Shown here: positions 27,330-35,565 of the stretch, one piece after another
Position numbering within the stretch: position 1 is the first letter of the stretch
How the letters are laid out: each line of letters starts with the position of its first letter
Assembly (NCBI RefSeq): GCF_028368995.1
Contig: NZ_JAQNDL010000002.1
Location: 1,113,724 to 1,177,723 of the forward strand
Direction: 5' to 3'
Source: Nannocystis bainbridge
Lineage (GTDB): Bacteria; Myxococcota_A; Polyangia; Nannocystales; Nannocystaceae
Length of the DNA stretch: 64,000 bases
Made by a program: the position numbers and the translations under genes
Notes under the pieces: model-generated
Seen by the model: only the letters and a program-made list of their open reading frames with translations
What the model was told of the DNA's origin: nothing
Databases searched by the model: none

Positions 27330-28358
27330 TTACGAGATCTCGACGCGCAGCAGCTGCTGGCCGATGAAGATGTAGTCGCCGTGGAACAGCTCGACGGCGC
27401 CCTTGATCCGCACGAAGGTGCCGTTGCGCGAGCCGGTGTCGGTCAAGATGATGTGGTGCGAGTCGGACGCCGAATCGAGGCGCGCGTGGCGGCCCGAGAT
27501 GAAGCGGTCCTGCGGGAAGTTCATGTGGTTGGCTTCGCGCCCGAGCGTCAGCGTGGTGGCCTGGGCCGAGACGATGCGACCCTCGCCGCCGCCCGCGAGC
27601 AGCTGGACGACGCGGAAGCGCGCGTCGGGCCGCGGGCTGGTGTAGCTGTAGGTGTGGTTGGCGTCGGGGCCGGGCTCGTTGAAGGGCGCGCTGTCGAGGC
27701 GGAGTAGCTGCTCGCCGACGAGGAAGCAGTCGCCGTGATCGAGCGGCACCGGCGACTTGATCCGCACGAACACGCCGTTGATGCTGCCGAGATCCTTGGC
27801 GAACAGGCGGTTGCCCTGGACGCTGAAGAGGGCGTGCTCGGGGCTGAGGAAGAAATCCTCGTTGAAGCGGATTTCGCCGGTGCTGCGACCTACGACATGG
27901 TTGGTGGCGCTGAGGTGATAGGTGACGCCGTCGCCGCCTTCACCCTTGATGACCACCAGCCGCGGCACGACGTGCTGCTGCTGCAGAGCGCCGAAGAACA
28001 TGGTCTTGGCGGCGGGCTTGCCCTGCGACGCCTCGAGCGGGGCGCCGGTGACGGCGTTGAAGCGCGGCTGGGCGGCAGGGGGCGCGGCGGTGACCGGCTG
28101 AACGCTGGAGATCACCGTGGAGGGCGGCTTCACCGGGCTGCTCTGCGACGTCGCGGCCGGGGAGGGCAGCGGGACGGTGGCCGGCGAGGACGCGGCCGCG
28201 TTCGCCTGGGTGATCGGACGCGCAGCCGCGCCGAGACCCAGCAGCACCGCCGACGGCGGGATCGGTTGCGGCGCGAGGACGCCAGCGCACCGGTCGCAGA
28301 CTACGGCGCGCAACTGGTTGAGGTGGCCACACACCGAACAGGCAAGGCCCAGTTCCAT
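27330..28358 (-). CDS. Zinc-ribbon protein with two FHA domains (B)
   Basis: A 342-residue paralogue of the neighbouring protein. It has one N-terminal ribbon (CSVCG...CDRCAG), an Ala/Pro/Ser linker to residue 125, and two FHA domains: VVGRSTGEIRF with SPEHALF and GSINGVFVRI, then LGREANHMNFPQD with SGRHARL and GSRNGTFVRI. Both keep the Arg, the Ser/x-x-His and the Asn needed for phospho-peptide binding. Residues before FHA 1 have no known fold. The end of each FHA domain is alike between paralogues (FIGQQLLRVEIS against LIGQQLFHVRES), so they arose by duplication. ATG 28358 begins right at the ribbon. Confidence 0.88.
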   Translation of the reverse strand: MELGLACSVCGHLNQLRAVVCDRCAGVLAPQPIPPSAVLLGLGAAARPITQANAAASSPATVPLPSPAATSQSSPVKPPSTVISSVQPVTAAPPAAQPRFNAVTGAPLEASQGKPAAKTMFFGALQQQHVVPRLVVIKGEGGDGVTYHLSATNHVVGRSTGEIRFNEDFFLSPEHALFSVQGNRLFAKDLGSINGVFVRIKSPVPLDHGDCFLVGEQLLRLDSAPFNEPGPDANHTYSYTSPRPDARFRVVQLLAGGGEGRIVSAQATTLTLGREANHMNFPQDRFISGRHARLDSASDSHHIILTDTGSRNGTFVRIKGAVELFHGDYIFIGQQLLRVEIS

Positions 28359-28393
28359 GACCCGGGGATCCTCATCCGCGCGTGGCCTCGTTG

Positions 28394-31300
28394 TCAACGC
28401 GAGTCGGCCGCGCGAGGCGCCGGCACCGGCTCGCGGATCAGGGGGCGCAGGTCGAGGCATTCGCGCTCGCCGCTGGCGGCGCACGGGCGGCGCAGGCGGT
28501 CCTGGGACCACGCCTCGGCGCGCGTGCCCGCAGCCGCGGCCGCGAGCGCCTGCTGCAGCGCAGCGGTATGGGGCCTCAGGACCGAGGCGGGCAGGGCCTC
28601 GATCGGCGGCGCGATCGCCTGGGCGAGCCAGCGATCGATGGCGATCTCCCAGCTCCCGGCGCGTAATGGCGGAAGCGGCGGCAGCTCGACGCGCGCGGAC
28701 GACGGGGCCAGCAAACGCCCGAGCGCGGCGCCGGCGGCGTCCCGCGGCAATCCGCGCGGACCGACGTAGCGCCCGAGCAGGGTGGCGATCGCGTCGTCGC
28801 GCGCGGCCTCGCGACGGAGCTGTCCGAAGCGCCAGGCCGCGATCGCGGCGACCACGGGATCGCTGGCGTTCAGGTCGGCGCCGACGCGCGCGAGCTGGTC
28901 GTCGCCGGTCAGGGCCGCGCGGGCGAACGCGCAGACCCGTCGCGCCTGCTGGCTGCTTGCGGCGGCCGCCAGACGGGCGACGCGGTCGCGGTCGGCGAGG
29001 TCGCCTCCGCGCGCCAGCGAGGCGCAGGCGAGCGCGATCATCAATCCCTCGTGCTCCGGCGCGGCGAAGCGACGCAGCTCGGTGGCGGCCGCGGGGGCGC
29101 TGCTGCGGGCCAGGGCCCAGGCGGCGGCGTACCAGCTCTCGCGCGAGGCGTCGCCGGTGCGCAGCAGGTCGGCGAACACCGATACGGCCTCGGGCTCGTC
29201 GAGGGCGCCCGCGGCCTGAATGGCGGCCGCGCGGGCCTGTTCGAACGCCGTGCGGACGGTGCGGGTGGCGTCGCGTGGCGGGGTCAGCTGCGCGCCCATG
29301 CGCGCGAGCGGCAGCGCGGTCTGGGGCAGGGCGAGGCGGCCGAGGTGCTCGGCGGCGCGGAGGCGACCGGTGACCGGGCCGCGCGCGAGCGCCTCGACCA
29401 GCGAGCGCCGCAGCGCGCCGGTCCGCGCGGTCCGCTCGGGCTCGTCGCCGCTGGCGAGCCACGTCTTGATCGCGGAGGTACTGGCCCGATCGAGGGCGTC
29501 GAGCAGCAGCGCGCGGCCCTCGTCGGCGCTTGGATCGCGCCGCGCCCGGGCGAGCGCGAGATCGAGGATCGGCGCGATCGCGCCGCGCGTCTCCGCGAGG
29601 TCGAGGGCGCGTCGCCCGGCCTGCTCGACGACCTCGGGCGCGCCGCCCTGCTCCACGATCGCGCGCAGCATCGCCTCGGCGCGCTCGGGCCTGCCGCGCG
29701 CGAGCTCGAGCTCCGCCAGTCGCAGGCGCGCCGGGGCGTTGGACGGATCGCGCTGCAGCAACCCCTCGTAGAGCTTGGAGGCCTGCTCGGGCTCGCCGCG
29801 GCGCTCGTAGAGCTCGCCGATACGGATCAGCACCCGGGCGCTGTCGGCCTTGTCGAGCTCGACATGCGCGGCGGCCAGCAGCACGCGCTCGATGTCCCCC
29901 GACTCGAAGGCCACCTCGGCGAGCTCGGCCAGGACGTCGGCGCTGCGCTTGGGGTCGAGCGTCATCATCCGCTCGAGCGCGTCCATCGCCGCATCGCCGC
30001 GGCCGGCGCGACGCAGGGCCAGGGCCAGCTCGGCGAGCCGCTCCGGATCCTGAGCCCGCAGGCGCACCAGCTTCTCGTGCACCGCGACCGCCTTGGCGTA
30101 CTTCTCCTCGCGTGTGTAGATCTCGGCCAGCAGCAGACCTGCCTCGAAGGCCAGGTCGGTGTCCTTGCCGTCGAGGTCGAGCAGGGCCTGCTTCTCGATC
30201 GCCTGGCGACGGCTGGTGAACTGCGACAGCGTGCCGCCGACCAGGATGTCGACGATCCGCGTGCGCGCCTCGTCGTGGAGGATCCGGTGCTCGGGCGCGC
30301 GGGTCAGCTCGAACACTTGCTGCCAGGTGGTGAGCGCCTGGTGGGGCAGGCGATCGTCGGTCTCGAGGATCGCGCGCAGGCGCAGGTACTTGGGATCGCG
30401 CGGCGCGGCGGCCAGGGCCTTCTGCAGCGACAACACGGCCTCGGGCCGGCGGTGCTCGGCGAGGATCTCGGCGTGGCGGGCCCAGCCGGCGTGCCCCGGA
30501 CGCACGAGCCCCGGCAGCAGCGCCCACTCCTTCATGGCTTCGGGCTCGCGGTTCATCTGGAACAGCTGCTCACCGAGAGCCACGCGCGCGTCGGGGTCGC
30601 GCGGTCGGGCGCGGACCAGCCGCTGCGCCACCGCGAGCGCGCGATCGGGTTCGTCCTGCAAATTGTAGAAGTCGAGCAGCCGCAGCAGCGCGTCGCCCTG
30701 GGTGCTGGCGGCGGCCTCGAGCTCGGCGGCGACCTTGAGCCCTTGCTCGCGCTTGCCGGTGCCGATGAGCCGCGCCGCCAGCTCGAGCCCCAGCTGCAGG
30801 CGCTCGGGGCTCTTGGGCCCGAGCTTGGCGAACTCGGCCAGCGCCGCCTCGGCCTCGCCACCTGACTCGAGGGACATGACCAAAGCAGCACGTGCTTCCG
30901 GGTCGTCGGGATCGGCCGCGAGCGCGCGGCGCCAGGCGTCGACCGGATCGGCCCCGCCCGCCGCCTGTGCGCGGGCCAGGGCGCGCCAGCCGGCGCCGTC
31001 GCGGGCCTGCTCGGCGCGGCCGAGGAACCGCTCGATCCGCGCCGGCGCATCGCCGCTGGCCTGACGCGCACCTGCCTCCAAGACCAGGTCCCACGCCGAC
31101 GCACGCTCGGGGCTGCCGACCCGCGTCGCCTCCACCTGCGCCCACGCGAGCTCGCTCGCCCCCGCGGCGTCACCGTTCGACAGCCGCGTGCGGGCCCACT
31201 CCTCGCGCGCGCTCAGTTGATCGGCGCCGCGGAGGCCCGCCACCGCCTTGGCGTAGGCGGCCTCGGCGGGCGCGGATTGACCGGCGCGGGCGGCCGCGCG

Positions 31301-31936
31301 GGCGAGTCGGAGCTGGGCCGCGCCGTTGCTCGGATCGCGGGCCAGCGCCTGGGCCAGCCGCAGCGCCTCGGGTCCGAGGCCGTTGCGATCGGCGATGTCG
31401 AGCGCTTGCAGGCGCAGCGCGTCGTCATTGTTCGCCTGGGCCGCGGCCTCGAGCGCGGTCACGGCTCCGCGGGCGTCGCCGGCGGCTTGCAGCGCCTCGA
31501 CGCGCAGCTTGAACACGCGGGCGCGCAGGCTGCCGGCTCGTGGTTCGACCTCGACGAGGCGGGCCGCAGCGCCGCGCGGATCGCCGAGGCCGAGCTTGGC
31601 CCGCGCGTCGAGGATCCCCAGGGACAGGTCACCTGGCGTTCGGGACAGCCCGGCCTCGATGCGTTTGGCCAGGCCGGCCTTGCCGAGCACCGCTTCGAGC
31701 GCGCGCCACTGGGCCTGATCGAACGGCTGTTTGCGCAGCTTGTCGAACCGCTGCTGCACCAGCGCGGGGTCGGCGGCGCTGCGCTCGACGCTCCAGTCGT
31801 CCTCCGCGGGGGCTGCCTGAGCCGATGGCGCAGCGAACAGGGCGAGAGCGAGCGGGATCCATCCGTAAAGCGCGTGAGCCCCAGCACGCGGACGAGCCGT
31901 TCGCGAGCGCGGCGCGAGGCGAGGCCGGAGGACCAT
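28394..31936 (-). CDS. Large exported TPR/HEAT-type repeat protein
   Basis: A 1,180-residue Ala/Leu/Arg-rich helical protein. The N-terminus has a signal peptide ending APSAQA-A (about residue 30), then about twenty TPR-like helical pairs (for example ALAEFAKLGPKSPERLQLGLELAARLIG and AVAVHEKLVRLRAQDPERLAELALALRRAG), and after residue about 950 HEAT-like repeats (AGALDEPEAVSVFADLLRTGDASRESWYAAAW). Long solenoids of this kind assemble periplasmic or outer-membrane complexes. ATG 31936 is preferred to an upstream in-frame start because the signal peptide and a TAGGCT -10 (seven bases ahead) fit it. The two FHA genes follow 35 bp on in the same direction, so the three may be one operon. Confidence 0.8.
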   Translation of the reverse strand: MVLRPRLAPRSRTARPRAGAHALYGWIPLALALFAAPSAQAAPAEDDWSVERSAADPALVQQRFDKLRKQPFDQAQWRALEAVLGKAGLAKRIEAGLSRTPGDLSLGILDARAKLGLGDPRGAAARLVEVEPRAGSLRARVFKLRVEALQAAGDARGAVTALEAAAQANNDDALRLQALDIADRNGLGPEALRLAQALARDPSNGAAQLRLARAAARAGQSAPAEAAYAKAVAGLRGADQLSAREEWARTRLSNGDAAGASELAWAQVEATRVGSPERASAWDLVLEAGARQASGDAPARIERFLGRAEQARDGAGWRALARAQAAGGADPVDAWRRALAADPDDPEARAALVMSLESGGEAEAALAEFAKLGPKSPERLQLGLELAARLIGTGKREQGLKVAAELEAAASTQGDALLRLLDFYNLQDEPDRALAVAQRLVRARPRDPDARVALGEQLFQMNREPEAMKEWALLPGLVRPGHAGWARHAEILAEHRRPEAVLSLQKALAAAPRDPKYLRLRAILETDDRLPHQALTTWQQVFELTRAPEHRILHDEARTRIVDILVGGTLSQFTSRRQAIEKQALLDLDGKDTDLAFEAGLLLAEIYTREEKYAKAVAVHEKLVRLRAQDPERLAELALALRRAGRGDAAMDALERMMTLDPKRSADVLAELAEVAFESGDIERVLLAAAHVELDKADSARVLIRIGELYERRGEPEQASKLYEGLLQRDPSNAPARLRLAELELARGRPERAEAMLRAIVEQGGAPEVVEQAGRRALDLAETRGAIAPILDLALARARRDPSADEGRALLLDALDRASTSAIKTWLASGDEPERTARTGALRRSLVEALARGPVTGRLRAAEHLGRLALPQTALPLARMGAQLTPPRDATRTVRTAFEQARAAAIQAAGALDEPEAVSVFADLLRTGDASRESWYAAAWALARSSAPAAATELRRFAAPEHEGLMIALACASLARGGDLADRDRVARLAAAASSQQARRVCAFARAALTGDDQLARVGADLNASDPVVAAIAAWRFGQLRREAARDDAIATLLGRYVGPRGLPRDAAGAALGRLLAPSSARVELPPLPPLRAGSWEIAIDRWLAQAIAPPIEALPASVLRPHTAALQQALAAAAAGTRAEAWSQDRLRRPCAASGERECLDLRPLIREPVPAPRAADSR

Positions 31937-31943
31937 TGCAGCG

Positions 31944-31949
31944 AGCCTA
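31944..31949 (-). promoter_or_regulatory. -10 element TAGGCT of the repeat-protein gene
   Basis: On the minus strand TAGGCT lies seven bases before ATG 31936. No clear -35 is visible. Confidence 0.35.
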
Positions 31950-32082
31950 GCAGGTTTGCCGGCGGCGTCGCGGGCGAACCCGGCCGAGCTCCCGCGCACG
32001 GCGAGACGGGCGCATCGACGTGCGACGCGCGGCGCGGCGGACCGGACCGGTCGGGCGCGAACGGGCGCGCGCCGGGTGGGTC

Positions 32083-32110
32083 TTGACCACAATTTCGTGC
32101 ACCCTACATT
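32083..32110 (+). promoter_or_regulatory. Sigma-70 promoter of the FmdB-like/folD operon
   Basis: TTGACC (32083-32088), 16-bp spacer, TACATT (32105-32110). The start site would be near 32117, leaving about ten bases before ATG 32127 and no ribosome-binding site. Confidence 0.65.
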
Positions 32111-32126
32111 CGCCCGAACCACGGTC

Positions 32127-32438
32127 ATGCCGATCTACGCCTATCGTTGTCTGCAATGCGAAGCCGAGCCCGAGTTCATCCAGAAGATGAGCGAGGACCC
32201 GATCACCGTGTGCGAGGCCTGCGGTGGCCAACTGGTCCGCAAGGTGACCTCCGCGTCGTTCCACCTCAAGGGCGGCGGCTGGTACAAGGACGGCTACGCC
32301 AGCACCAAGCCGGGTGACGGCGGCGACAGCAAGAGCAGCGAGTCGAGCTCGACGCCCGCCACCGACACGGCCAGCAAGTCCGAGACACCCGCCAGCAAGC
32401 CGGCCGAGTCGACGAGCGCGAAGGCGGCCACGTCATGA
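32127..32438 (+). CDS. FmdB-family zinc ribbon protein
   Basis: A 103-residue protein. Residues 1-42 are the FmdB-type ribbon: MPIYAYRCLQCEAEPEFIQKMSEDP, then CEACGGQLVRKVTSASFHLKGGGWYKDGY, with CxxC pairs at 9/12 and 29/32. The remainder is a Ser/Thr/Lys/Ala-rich tail with no fold. The ribbon family is widespread and close to folate and formamidase genes, but its biochemical role is not established. The stop overlaps the folD start by ATGA, so the two are made together; a link to one-carbon metabolism is inferred only from that. Confidence 0.9.
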   Translation: MPIYAYRCLQCEAEPEFIQKMSEDPITVCEACGGQLVRKVTSASFHLKGGGWYKDGYASTKPGDGGDSKSSESSSTPATDTASKSETPASKPAESTSAKAATS

Positions 32439-33292
32439 GCGCGCGCCGGCTCGACGGCAAGGCGCGGGCGGCCCGGCTGCTCGGCGAGGTCGAGCAGCGG
32501 GTGCGTGCGTGCAGCGAGCGCGGCGTCCGGCCGTGCCTGGCCGTCGTGCTGGTCGGCGACGATCCCGCGTCGCAGGTCTACGTCCGCAGCAAGGAGAAGC
32601 GGGCCGCCGAGATCGGCATCGAGGCCCGCGATCATCGCCTGCCGGCGAGCACGACCACCGACGAGCTGCTCGCGCTGGTCGCGGCCCTCAACGCCGAGAG
32701 CGCCGTCGACGGGATCCTGATCCAGCTGCCGCTGCCGCCCCAGTGCGACGCGCAGCGGATCTTGCTCGCGGTCGACCCGGCCAAGGACGTCGACGGCTTC
32801 CACCCCGACAACCTCGGGCGCCTCATGCTCGGCCAGCCGCGCTTCGTCGCCTGCACTCCGCAAGGCTGCATGTTGCTGCTCGAAGACTCGGGCGTCTCGC
32901 TCGCAGGGGCGCGCGCGCTGGTGATCGGCCGCTCGACGATCGTCGGCAAGCCGATGGCGCAGCTGCTGGTCCACGCCGACGCGACGGTGACGGTCGCCCA
33001 CTCGCGCACGCGCGACCTGGCGGCCGAGGTGGCCCGCGCCGACATCGTGGTCGCGGCGATCGGCCGCCCCGAGTTCGTCCGCGGCGAGTGGATCAAGCCC
33101 GGCGCGGTCGTGATCGACGTCGGCATGAACCGCCTGGCCGACGGCCGCCTGGTGGGCGACGTCGAGTTCGCGGCCGCCGAGGCGCGCGCGTCGGCGATCA
33201 CGCCGGTGCCCGGCGGCGTGGGCCCGATGACGATCGCGTGCCTGCTCCACAACGTGGTGCTGGCGGCCGAGCGCCGGGCCGGCCTGGTCTGA
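32435..33292 (+). CDS. folD: Bifunctional methylenetetrahydrofolate dehydrogenase/cyclohydrolase
   Basis: A 285-residue FolD. It interconverts 5,10-methylene-THF and 10-formyl-THF, supplying formyl groups to PurH in this same window. Seen: the catalytic Tyr-Lys pair in SQVYVRSKEKRAAE, ILIQLPLP, KDVDGFHPDNLG, the NADP loop VIGRSTIVGKPMAQLL, and TPVPGGVGPMTIACLL. It overlaps the FmdB-like gene by ATGA and ends 15 bp before a double hairpin that separates it from the convergent parB. Confidence 0.97.
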   Translation: MSARRLDGKARAARLLGEVEQRVRACSERGVRPCLAVVLVGDDPASQVYVRSKEKRAAEIGIEARDHRLPASTTTDELLALVAALNAESAVDGILIQLPLPPQCDAQRILLAVDPAKDVDGFHPDNLGRLMLGQPRFVACTPQGCMLLLEDSGVSLAGARALVIGRSTIVGKPMAQLLVHADATVTVAHSRTRDLAAEVARADIVVAAIGRPEFVRGEWIKPGAVVIDVGMNRLADGRLVGDVEFAAAEARASAITPVPGGVGPMTIACLLHNVVLAAERRAGLV

Positions 33293-33307
33293 CAGGGCGT
33301 GGCCTTG

Positions 33308-33374
33308 GGAGCATGTTCATCGGAACATGCTCCGAGGGCCATGTGCCCATGAGCATGTCCTGGAGGACATGCTC
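33308..33374. terminator. Double perfect hairpin between folD and parB
   Basis: Hairpin 1: an 11-bp stem GGAGCATGTTC-atcg-GAACATGCTCC (33308-33333). Hairpin 2: a 10-bp stem GAGCATGTCC-tgga-GGACATGCTC (33351-33374). Between them is GGGCCATGTGCCC. The T-A pair of hairpin 1 is a C-G pair in hairpin 2, a compensatory change. Placed between converging genes, it probably stops transcription from both sides; it also belongs to the dispersed family. Confidence 0.7.
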
Positions 33375-33388
33375 CCACGGACAGGCGC

Positions 33389-34330
33389 TCAGGTTTCGTC
33401 GTCGCGGCGCTCGCCGAGGAAGTGCTCGAGCAGGCGGTCGAGCTCGTCGAGGCTGCCGTAGGGCACCTCGATGGTGCCGGCGCCCTTCTTCTTGCTGTCC
33501 GAGCGCACGGCCACCTGGACGCCGAGGCTGCGACGCAGGCGCTCCTCGAGGTCGCGGACGATCACCGCGCGCTTGTGCGTCTCGGGGTCGGGCTCGGCCT
33601 CGGGCTCGCTCGGCCGCAGCCGCTCACGCACCGCGCGTTCGACCGCGCGGACGCTGAGGCCCTTCTCGATCGCCTCATAGGCGAGCGCCAGCATGTCCGC
33701 CGCGTTCTCGAGCGCCAGCAGGGCGCGCGCGTGGCCCATGCTGAGGCGGCCGTCCTGCACCAGGTCTTGCACCTTCGACGGCAGGCGGAGCAGCCGCAGC
33801 GAGTTGGCGACGGTGCTGCGGTCCTTGCTCAGGCGCTCGGCCAGCTGGTCCTGCGTGAAGCCGCGGACGTCGATCAGCTGACGGAAGGCCTGAGCCTCCT
33901 CGATCGGCGACAGGTCGAGTCGCTGCAGGTTCTCGAGCACGGCCAGCTCGAGGCGGTCGCTCTCGGGCGTGTCGCGGATGACGGCCGGCAGCTCGTGCAG
34001 CCCGGCCAGCTGGGCCGCGCGCCAGCGGCGTTCACCGGCGACGAGGATGTAGTGCCCGTGCAGGCCGGGGTTCGGCGTCACGACCACTGGTTGCAGCAGC
34101 CCGTGGCGCTTGAGGCTGTCGGCCAGCTCGCGCAGCAGGACCGGCTCGAACTGCTTGCGCGGCTGGTCGGGGTTGGCCGCGATCTGCTCGATCGGCAAGA
34201 TGCGCAGCGCCGGGCCGCCCGGCGTGGGAACAGGCGAAGCCGCGGCGTCGGCGGAGGCCGGCGCGGGCGCCTGCGGGATCAGAGCGCCGAGGCCGCGGCC
34301 GAGGGCAGGGGGCCGTTTGGGGAGGTTCAC
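33389..34330 (-). CDS. parB: Chromosome partitioning protein ParB
   Basis: A 313-residue ParB/Spo0J. The N-terminus is LGRGLGALIP; the CTP-binding ParB box includes NPDQPRKQFE and GERRWRAAQLAG; then LENLQRLDLSPIEEAQAFRQL and the parS-reading helix-turn-helix FTQDQLAERLSKDRSTVANSLRLLRLP; the C-terminal dimer domain ends at DRLLEHFLG. It loads on parS and spreads as a CTP clamp. The start is GTG 34330, overlapping the parA stop by GTGA. No parS copy (TGTTTCACGTGAAACA) was noticed in the window. Confidence 0.96.
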   Translation of the reverse strand: MNLPKRPPALGRGLGALIPQAPAPASADAAASPVPTPGGPALRILPIEQIAANPDQPRKQFEPVLLRELADSLKRHGLLQPVVVTPNPGLHGHYILVAGERRWRAAQLAGLHELPAVIRDTPESDRLELAVLENLQRLDLSPIEEAQAFRQLIDVRGFTQDQLAERLSKDRSTVANSLRLLRLPSKVQDLVQDGRLSMGHARALLALENAADMLALAYEAIEKGLSVRAVERAVRERLRPSEPEAEPDPETHKRAVIVRDLEERLRRSLGVQVAVRSDSKKKGAGTIEVPYGSLDELDRLLEHFLGERRDDET

Positions 34331-35169
34331 GCGTCGGGCCTCGCTTCGATGCGGGACAGCAGCTCCTGGGCGAGGTCGAGGTAGGCGCGGGCGCCCTTGC
34401 TCTCGATGTCGTAGAGGAGGACCGGCTTGCCGTGGCTCGGGCTCTCGCTCAGGCGGACGTTGGGCGGGATGGCGGTGGCGAACACCTTGTCGGCGAAGTG
34501 CTGGCGGACCTCGGCGACGACCTGCTGGGCCAGGTTGGTGCGGCGGTCGAACATGCAGAAGACGATGCCCTCGATCGCCAGGCGGGGGTTGAGCGCCGCG
34601 CGGACGCGCTCGATCGTCCCGGTCAGCGCGCCCAGGCCCTCGAGCGAGAAGTACTTGGCCTGCATCGGGATCAGCACCGTGTCGGCGGCCACGAGCGCGT
34701 TGAGGGTCAGCAGGCCGAGCGACGGCGGGCAGTCGAAGATGACGAAGTCCCAGTCGAGCTCCGCCTCGGCCCGCTCGAACGCGGCGCGCAGGACCATCTC
34801 GCGGCCGTGGACGCTCACGAGCTCGATCTCGGCGCCCGTCAGGTCGGGCGATGCCGGGATGACCTGAAGCGTCGGCAGCTCGGTCGCGTGGACCACGGCC
34901 TTGAGCGGGGCGGCGCCCAGCATCAGCTCGTAGGTGCCTGTGTCGACCTGGCCACGCGTGTAGCCGACCGCGGAGCTGGCGTTGCCCTGGGGGTCGAGAT
35001 CGACGAGGAGGACCTTGCGCTCGGCTGCGGCCAGGCTGGCGGCGAGGTTGACGGCGGTGGTCGTCTTGCCCTCGCCGCCCTTTTGGTTGCTGACAGCGAC
35101 GATCCGCGGCCGCCGCCGCGCGGGCGACCTCGATGCGGTGACCTTCGGCACGGGGCCACTCCCTACCAC
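34327..35169 (-). CDS. parA: Chromosome partitioning ATPase ParA
   Basis: A 280-residue ParA/Soj. The deviant Walker A is NQKGGEGKTTTAVNLAASLA (signature Lys plus catalytic Lys), Walker A' LLVDLDPQGNASS, and Walker B FVIFDCPPSLGLLTLNAL. It binds DNA with ATP and is turned over by ParB to move origins. An N-terminal basic stretch of about 20 residues precedes the domain. The start given is GTG 35169; in-frame GTG about 21 bases on is also possible. parB follows with a 4-bp overlap. The genes usually beside parAB (gidA/gidB) are absent. Confidence 0.96.
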   Translation of the reverse strand: MVGSGPVPKVTASRSPARRRPRIVAVSNQKGGEGKTTTAVNLAASLAAAERKVLLVDLDPQGNASSAVGYTRGQVDTGTYELMLGAAPLKAVVHATELPTLQVIPASPDLTGAEIELVSVHGREMVLRAAFERAEAELDWDFVIFDCPPSLGLLTLNALVAADTVLIPMQAKYFSLEGLGALTGTIERVRAALNPRLAIEGIVFCMFDRRTNLAQQVVAEVRQHFADKVFATAIPPNVRLSESPSHGKPVLLYDIESKGARAYLDLAQELLSRIEARPDA

Positions 35170-35209
35170 GGCCGGAGCCGCGCTGCTCGCCCGTGAAGAG
35201 GAGGTTAGT

Positions 35210-35437
35210 GTGATTCAAGGTCGTTTTCTTGCCCACATGTGGGACAAGACTTACAAGGTGGGCATGAGCTACTACCGCACGGCGTTCACCAGCTTCGAAG
35301 AGTTCCAGCGCGAGGCCCTGCACGGCGAGTGTGACGACCTCGGCAAGGAAGAGCTCGAGCTCATCTACGACCTCGAGGACAGCGACAACCTGGTGCGGCC
35401 GGCTGCTCGTGCGCGTCGGCGACGGAGCCGCGAGTAG
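35210..35437 (+). CDS. Small protein of unknown function, 75 residues
   Basis: Divergent from parA. GTG 35210 lies five bases after GAGGAGG (35198-35204), one of the clearest ribosome-binding sites here, so I take it as the start; ATG 35237 is the alternative. The protein has an aromatic N-half (HMWDKTYKVGMSYYRTAFTSF), an acidic middle (HGECDDLGKEELELIYDLED) and a basic tail (ARARRRRSRE). The charge layout suggests a nucleic-acid or protein-binding role, but I know no family. It could be a companion of ParAB. Confidence 0.65.
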   Translation: MIQGRFLAHMWDKTYKVGMSYYRTAFTSFEEFQREALHGECDDLGKEELELIYDLEDSDNLVRPAARARRRRSRE

Positions 35438-35565
35438 GCCATGGCCGCGATGACCGGGACCTTCGCCGCGAACCCCATCGCGGCCGCCCAGGGGGGCGAT
35501 CTTTCGACCCTCCTGCTCGGCGCTTCGAAGCTGATCGTGTTCGGGATTTTGAGCTGTGCCGTGTC

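Noticed and set aside
33389..35169. parS sites near parAB
   Set aside because: No TGTTTCACGTGAAACA or one-mismatch form was noticed; the CATGTCC palindromes do not match parS.
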